DNA of 12,325 nucleotides from Pseudomonadota bacterium (GTDB lineage Bacteria > Pseudomonadota > Alphaproteobacteria > Caulobacterales > Caulobacteraceae): assembly GCA_023434265.1 (NCBI GenBank), contig JAEYTA010000018.1:1-12325 (forward strand), in the 5' to 3' direction. Positions within the stretch are counted from its first letter, which is position 1. Every line of letters begins with the position of its first letter. The position numbers and the translations under genes are program-made. A model generated the notes under the pieces. That model was given only the letters and a program-made list of their open reading frames with translations. It did no database searches and had not been told where the DNA came from. This document shows, in pieces, positions 7,558 to 12,325 of the stretch.

Positions 7558-7568
7558 GGCGGCCTCAG
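7554..7568. repeat. Palindrome containing both convergent stop codons
   Basis: CTGAGGCGGCCTCAG is a perfect inverted repeat (7-bp arms, central G). The left arm contains the lolD TGA and the right arm the complementary msrA stop. A 6-bp hairpin with a 3-nt loop could form in either transcript. There is no T-run, so terminator function is uncertain. Confidence 0.5.
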
Positions 7569-8188
7569 CCGATCGCCGCCTCGCCCCACACGGCGCGCAG
7601 CCGCGCCGCGCGGCGGCACCCGACTCGATAGGCCGCGTAGCGGGCCGGGTTCCGTTCGGCGAAATCCTGGTGCTCCGCTTCGGCCGGCCAGAAGCGCGCG
7701 GCCGCCCGCACCGGGGTCACGATATCCCGGCCCAACGTTCGCGCCGCCGCCGCCCGCGAGGCCGCGGCCACCGTCGTCTGGTCGCGCGCGGCGAACACGG
7801 CGGTGGCGTAGGATGGGCCGCGGTCGCAGAACTGGCCGCCGGCGTCGGTCGGATCGATGGTCCGCCAGAAGCGGTCGACGAGGGCGCGATAGGTGGTGAC
7901 CGCCGGATCGTAGGTGACCTGCACCGCCTCCAGATGGCCAGTGCCGCCACGCACCACCTGCGCATAGGTCGGCCGCGCGACCGTCCCGCCGGCGAAGCCC
8001 GACACCGCCGAGATCACCCCCGGCGCGCGCTCGAAGGCCTTTTCCGTGGACCAGAAACAGCCGCCGGCGAACACCGCCGTGCGCGCCCGCGCCTGCGCCG
8101 CCGGAGAGGGGGCGGGCTCGGCCGGCGCGGCGGCGGGCGAGCAGGCGATCAGCAGGACGGCGCAGAGCGCCAGGGCGCAGCGGATCAT
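7565..8188 (-). CDS. msrA: Peptide-methionine (S)-S-oxide reductase MsrA, exported lipoprotein form
   Basis: The 207-residue protein reduces the S-epimer of methionine sulfoxide. The catalytic motif GGCFWSTEKAF is present with C44. Downstream are the GHLEAVQVTYDP strand, the DRGPSYATAVF segment and AEAEHQDF, all MsrA landmarks. C191, in YRVGC near the C-terminus, is the likely resolving cysteine. The N-terminus is a signal peptide ending in a lipobox, LLIAC with C16, followed by a Pro/Ala-rich linker to about residue 36. The enzyme is therefore probably a membrane-anchored periplasmic lipoprotein rather than the cytoplasmic form. Asp is absent at +2 after the Cys (Ser instead), consistent with export to the outer membrane by the Lol system under the E. 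coli rule (inference). It is convergent with lolD, with 7 bp between the coding ends. Confidence 0.93.
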   Translation of the reverse strand: MIRCALALCAVLLIACSPAAAPAEPAPSPAAQARARTAVFAGGCFWSTEKAFERAPGVISAVSGFAGGTVARPTYAQVVRGGTGHLEAVQVTYDPAVTTYRALVDRFWRTIDPTDAGGQFCDRGPSYATAVFAARDQTTVAAASRAAAARTLGRDIVTPVRAAARFWPAEAEHQDFAERNPARYAAYRVGCRRAARLRAVWGEAAIG

Positions 8189-8305
8189 GGCCGTATCCTA
8201 CGCCCCTCGCCGCTAGGTTCCCAGAGGCGGGGACCGGGGCCTGAGGGGGCGTCAGACCGGCCACGGCTCCAGAAGAGATGTCGGATCGCCGGCCCGAGCC
8301 GAAGA

Positions 8306-8773
8306 TTACGCGACGACCTCGTCCCGGAGTTCGTTGAAGTTGATGCTCGGCAAGTCGGCGGACGCTGCCGCCAGATGGAGGTCAAGGTCGTCGGTGACCA
8401 ACGTCGCTCCCGTCGAGGCCAGGGTCAGAAGGATGGCGTCGGTCAAGCCGAGGCGAAGATATTCCGGGCGCGCACATCCTTCCGCGCTGGGAATCGCCTT
8501 TTCCTGATAACGGTTCACGAGCAGCGCGAGAGCCGCTGCGGCTTCGGATCGTATGGGATCGTTCAGGTAACGGACGAGGTTCGATGTCTCGGTGAGGACG
8601 TGGGGGCACCACACGACGCCATCCGCCGCTCCCAGCAGTTCGTCCAGAAGTCGGAAGGCAGCGACGTCATACCGGCGCAGTCGCTTGTGCTTTTCGATGT
8701 AGTCGATGTTGGCCAGCCCGACGGTGAACAGCACCGCGAGGTTCGCATCCAGCGCGACTGGCGACCTCGTCAC
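8306..8773 (-). CDS. PIN-domain nuclease, probable toxin of a two-gene module
   Basis: About 155 residues from a GTG at 8773; a TTG at 8779, which overlaps the upstream stop as TTGA, is the alternative. The acidic PIN site is complete: D9 in VALDAN, E62 in VLTETSN, D112 in LGLTDAILL, and the D128-D129 pair (with D131) in LVTDDLDLHL. PIN proteins of this size are usually Mg-dependent RNases, most often VapC-type toxins. This one is longer than the usual ~130 residues because of the charged segment at about 24-40 (YIEKHKRLRRYD), so it may belong to a distinct PIN subgroup. It directly follows the small gene at 8776-9063 in the same direction with no intergenic space. Base and codon use is less GC-biased than in lolD or dnaE, suggesting acquisition. 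RNA target unknown. Confidence 0.8.
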   Translation of the reverse strand: MTRSPVALDANLAVLFTVGLANIDYIEKHKRLRRYDVAAFRLLDELLGAADGVVWCPHVLTETSNLVRYLNDPIRSEAAAALALLVNRYQEKAIPSAEGCARPEYLRLGLTDAILLTLASTGATLVTDDLDLHLAAASADLPSINFNELRDEVVA

Positions 8774-8775
8774 GA

Positions 8776-9063
8776 TCAATCGACGGCCAAGACGTCTCGC
8801 CGCTTGATCGCGATCATCTTTCCATCGCTATCGCGCAGGCGGACGACCTTGTACGCGCGCTTCTTTGGCGGTTGCTCTCCGGCGAGGGAGGCCATGACCG
8901 ACTTTGTGGAGTTCCATGGTCGGGAGAAGCCTATCGTGACGTTCCAGACGTCTTCCCGATCGTCGAACTCGACCTCCTCCAGGCCGACATTGGTCGGCTC
9001 CTCGTCCCGGAAGACATCGAGAACGTACTCCTTCGCCCGACGGATCGCCTCTTGAACCTCCAC
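8776..9063 (-). CDS. Unrecognised small acidic/basic protein upstream of PIN gene, candidate antitoxin
   Basis: I do not recognise a named family. The proposed 95-residue product starts at GTG 9063, chosen because GAGGAG lies 6 nt before it. In-frame GTGs at 9090 and 9111 are alternatives without such a site. The N-terminal half is an acidic helix (residues 2-22, VQEAIRRAKEYVLDVF), then a strand pair around VEFDDREDVWNVTIGFSRPW (31-50). A basic stretch follows (PPKKRAYKVVRLRD, 65-78), and a C-terminal strand IAIKRRDVL. The fold looks alpha plus antiparallel beta. I see no ribbon-helix-helix, AbrB or Phd-type DNA-binding pattern, which the usual VapB antitoxins have. Position, strand and tight spacing before an intact PIN gene suggest it is the partner; this is inference from context. 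Confidence 0.6.
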   Translation of the reverse strand: MEVQEAIRRAKEYVLDVFRDEEPTNVGLEEVEFDDREDVWNVTIGFSRPWNSTKSVMASLAGEQPPKKRAYKVVRLRDSDGKMIAIKRRDVLAVD

Positions 9064-9116
9064 GACAATCTCCTCGTCTCGAGATGCCACACATGAGCAT
9101 CCGACTGGCACTGATC

Positions 9117-9145
9117 AAGATAGCGCGACGGGAACAAAGCCGCAA
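9117..9145 (-). promoter_or_regulatory. Possible promoter of the PIN module
   Basis: On the minus strand, TTGCGG (9140-9145) and TATCTT (9117-9122) are separated by 17 bp. This would start transcription close to 9110, giving about a 48-nt leader to the GTG at 9063, or a leaderless mRNA if the GTG at 9111 is used. Each hexamer is only a partial match to consensus. Confidence 0.35.
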
Positions 9146-9272
9146 CGACGGCCGCGGTGGAACTCGCAACCCGGCCGGCCATGACGTTCGCCTCGCCGAG
9201 GCGCCAGAAGGCTCCTGACCGCCCGCCCTGAACCCGCTGGCGTCGGCATCGAGCCGCTCCTAACCTCCGGTG

Positions 9273-9983
9273 ATGCCGTTCTCCCATCTCTGGCCCTGGC
9301 TCGGGCTCGGCCCGGCGGCTCTCTTGCTGGTCGGGCTGGTCCTCGGCGACCTGCGCGGCGACCGGACCGCGCCCCGGACCCGCGACATGGCGTGGCTCGC
9401 CTGGGCGGCGACGGCGGCCTATCTGCTGCACCAGTTCTAGGAGCACGGCGTCGACGCGCGGGGCGCGCCCTACGCCTTCCGCGCGGTCCTGTGCGCCGCC
9501 GTCGAACGCGCCGACGCGGCCGCCTGCCACGTCCCGGAGGCCTTCATCACCGCCGTGAACCTGCCGCTGACCTGGCTGGCCGCGCCGGCCGCCGCCGTGC
9601 TGGCGCGCCGTTGGCCGGCGGTGGCGCTCGGCCTTCTCGCCGTGCCGGCGGTCAACGCCTTCGCCCATCTCGGCCCGGCGCTCGCCGGCGGCGGCTACAA
9701 CCCGGGTCTGGTCACCGCCGTCCTGCTGTTCCTCCCCCTGTCGCTTTGGGCCTTCCGAGTGGCGTGGACGCTGCCCGACCTCGGTCGGCGCGTCGTCGCG
9801 GCCGCCCTGGTCGGCGGGGTGGCGGTGCACGCGGTGTTGATGCTGTCGTTGAAGGCCTACCTCGCCGGCCGGCTCGGCGAGCCCGCCCTGCTCGCCGTCC
9901 AGATCGCCAATCCGGCGCTGCCGATGCTGCTCGCCGCCGCCGCGGCGCGCCGATGGCCCGTCGGCTCTTCCAGGCCGGCGTGA
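9273..9983 (+). pseudogene. HXXEE-domain membrane protein gene interrupted by an in-frame TAG
   Basis: One reading frame of 237 codons runs from ATG 9273 to TGA 9981-9983, broken only by TAG at codon 56 (9438-9440). The product would be a several-span membrane protein. Hydrophobic segments lie about residues 7-24, 40-55, 92-110, 147-162, 170-193 and near the C-terminus. The motif H53-Q-F-stop-E57-H58 shows that the amber codon stands exactly where the HxxEE family has its first Glu: GAG to TAG is one base change. Downstream landmarks of the family, such as NAFAH (codons 129-133), are intact and the downstream frame keeps sense, so decay is recent or the base call is wrong. The function of HXXEE proteins is unknown. 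If the mutation is real, restart from GTG or ATG codons downstream would yield only the C-terminal part (for example ATG 9555). Confidence 0.75.
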
Positions 9984-10003
9984 CGCCCCGGCCGCCCGGC
10001 GCC

Positions 10004-10044
10004 TTGACAGGGAACGCAACGGGAACATAGAACATACCCGGAAC
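10004..10044 (+). promoter_or_regulatory. SOS promoter: -35/-10 with two tandem LexA boxes
   Basis: TTGACA (10004-10009), a 17-bp spacer and ATAGAA (10027-10032) form a near-consensus promoter. CATAGAAC also fits six of eight positions of the Caulobacter -10. Two perfect alphaproteobacterial LexA boxes, GAAC-N7-GAAC, are present: GAACGCAACGGGAAC at 10012-10026 within the spacer, and GAACATACCCGGAAC at 10030-10044 across the -10 and expected start site. Their starts are 18 bp apart. LexA bound at either would block RNA polymerase, giving tight DNA-damage control of the mini-gene that follows. Confidence 0.92.
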
Positions 10045-10064
10045 ATGCAACCGGGAGAACCGCC

Positions 10065-10160
10065 ATGGCGCGTTGGGTGAGGGATCTGCTGTCGCTGGCC
10101 TCGTGCGGCGGGGTGGTGTGGGTGATGTGGCAGGCGGCGCTGACCCTGCCGGCCGCCTGA
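10065..10160 (+). CDS. sidA: SidA-like SOS-induced inhibitor of cell division (31-residue membrane peptide)
   Basis: A 31-residue ORF starts at ATG 10065 with GGGAG at 10053-10057, 7 nt upstream, about 20 nt after the second LexA box. The peptide has a short charged N-terminus (MARWVRD), then a single hydrophobic span from about residue 8 to 28 with Cys14 and three Trp, ending LPAA. In Caulobacter crescentus, SidA is a 29-residue inner-membrane peptide induced by LexA/RecA. It stops division by acting on the late divisome proteins FtsW/FtsN. Size, topology, control and, as I recall, position near dnaE all fit. I have not aligned the sequences, and another small SOS membrane peptide is possible. 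The TGA is followed by a weak hairpin. The call rests on context plus the strong promoter and RBS, because 31 codons alone prove nothing. Confidence 0.75.
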   Translation: MARWVRDLLSLASCGGVVWVMWQAALTLPAA

Positions 10161-10169
10161 CCGGCCGGG

Positions 10170-10185
10170 CGGCGTGGCGCCGTTT
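10170..10185 (+). terminator. Weak hairpin after the SidA-like ORF
   Basis: CGGCG (10170-10174), a TGG loop and CGCCG (10178-10182) are followed by TTT. It is a 5-bp stem only 10 nt after the stop. It may attenuate read-through to dnaE, but it is short for a terminator. Confidence 0.3.
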
Positions 10186-10223
10186 GGCACGGTTGGCACG
10201 CCGGATTTCCGGAAGCAGTGCCA
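10184..10223. repeat. Nested direct and inverted repeats between the SidA-like ORF and dnaE
   Basis: TTGGCACG occurs twice at 9-bp spacing (10184-10191, 10193-10200). It is followed by the palindrome CCGGA-TT-TCCGG (10201-10212), then GTGCCA (10218-10223), the inverse of TGGCAC. The second repeat and GTGCCA can enclose the palindrome as a two-part stem. This could be a protein-binding site or mRNA structure upstream of dnaE. I see no clear dnaE promoter in 10161-10346. Confidence 0.4.
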
Positions 10224-10346
10224 CTCCAGCGACTTCCATCCGGGTGAAAACTTGTCCACGCCCGATCGCCGTCTTCCCCGGCTGAACCCGCCCTCCGGCC
10301 TGTCCTGCGAATCGCGCGTGGGCGATAGGGTGGGGGAGGCGGGCGC

Positions 10347-12325
<1,979 letters not shown>

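Noticed and set aside
9132..9146. GAAC-N7-CAAC as a LexA box for the PIN module
   Set aside because: It has one core mismatch. Several 7-of-8 matches are expected by chance in a window this size.
9438..9440. TAG read as pyrrolysine or programmed readthrough
   Set aside because: No supporting context is visible, pyrrolysine is not expected in this lineage, and a one-base change from GAG at the conserved Glu explains it.
10045..10080. An 11-codon frame from ATG 10045 overlapping the SidA-like start
   Set aside because: It has no ribosome binding site, begins at the LexA box edge and encodes no hydrophobic span. The ATG at 10065 has a well-placed GGGAG.
10184..10200. TTGGCACGGTTGGCACG as a sigma-54 promoter
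   Set aside because: The -24-like TGGCAC is present, but the -12 TTGC element is not at the required spacing.
10252..10260. TTGTCCACG as a DnaA box upstream of dnaE
   Set aside because: Two mismatches to TTATCCACA and no second box nearby; chance-level.

Overview
The window is very GC-rich DNA with dense, tightly packed genes. It looks like an alphaproteobacterium of the Caulobacteraceae (Brevundimonas, Caulobacter or Phenylobacterium type). The reasons are a short INS-less prolyl-tRNA synthetase, the mce-DUF1467 pairing, -10-like GCTA elements, direct-repeat LexA boxes (GAAC-N7-GAAC), and a LexA-controlled mini-ORF beside dnaE that fits the Caulobacter division inhibitor SidA. Placement is by protein and motif recognition only; no search was run.

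Layout. The left edge holds the 3' end of a TonB-C-like protein, a hairpin, and a secreted M28 metallopeptidase. A second hairpin with the same stem core lies between the peptidase and a convergent alternative oxidase gene (minus strand). Divergent from the oxidase runs a plus-strand series: methylmalonyl-CoA epimerase (mce), a DUF1467 membrane protein, a DUF3088 protein, then a 129-bp palindromic MITE/REP-like element that starts at the DUF3088 stop codon. Next come proS, the lipoprotein-releasing permease (lolC/E) and lolD, the last three joined by start/stop overlaps. Facing lolD is msrA, encoding an exported lipoprotein-type methionine sulfoxide reductase.

The 8.3-9.1 kb stretch looks different in base and codon use. 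It carries a minus-strand two-gene module: a small unrecognised protein followed by a PIN-domain nuclease with an intact acidic site, arranged like a toxin-antitoxin pair. After it lies an HXXEE-type membrane protein gene interrupted by one in-frame TAG, which falls exactly on the first Glu of its HxxEE motif.

The most striking locus is at 10.0-10.16 kb. A near-consensus promoter (TTGACA, 17 bp, ATAGAA) is covered by two perfect tandem LexA boxes. It drives a 31-codon single-membrane-span peptide with a good ribosome binding site, which I read as a SidA-like SOS-induced cell-division inhibitor. A structured intergenic region then leads to dnaE (DNA polymerase III alpha), which runs off the right edge.

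How they fit together: the central block is housekeeping (propionyl/methylmalonyl-CoA metabolism, proline charging, lipoprotein sorting to the outer membrane). The right side links replication (dnaE) with a DNA-damage division checkpoint (LexA and the SidA-like peptide). The PIN module, the palindromic element and the broken HXXEE gene are the accessory parts.
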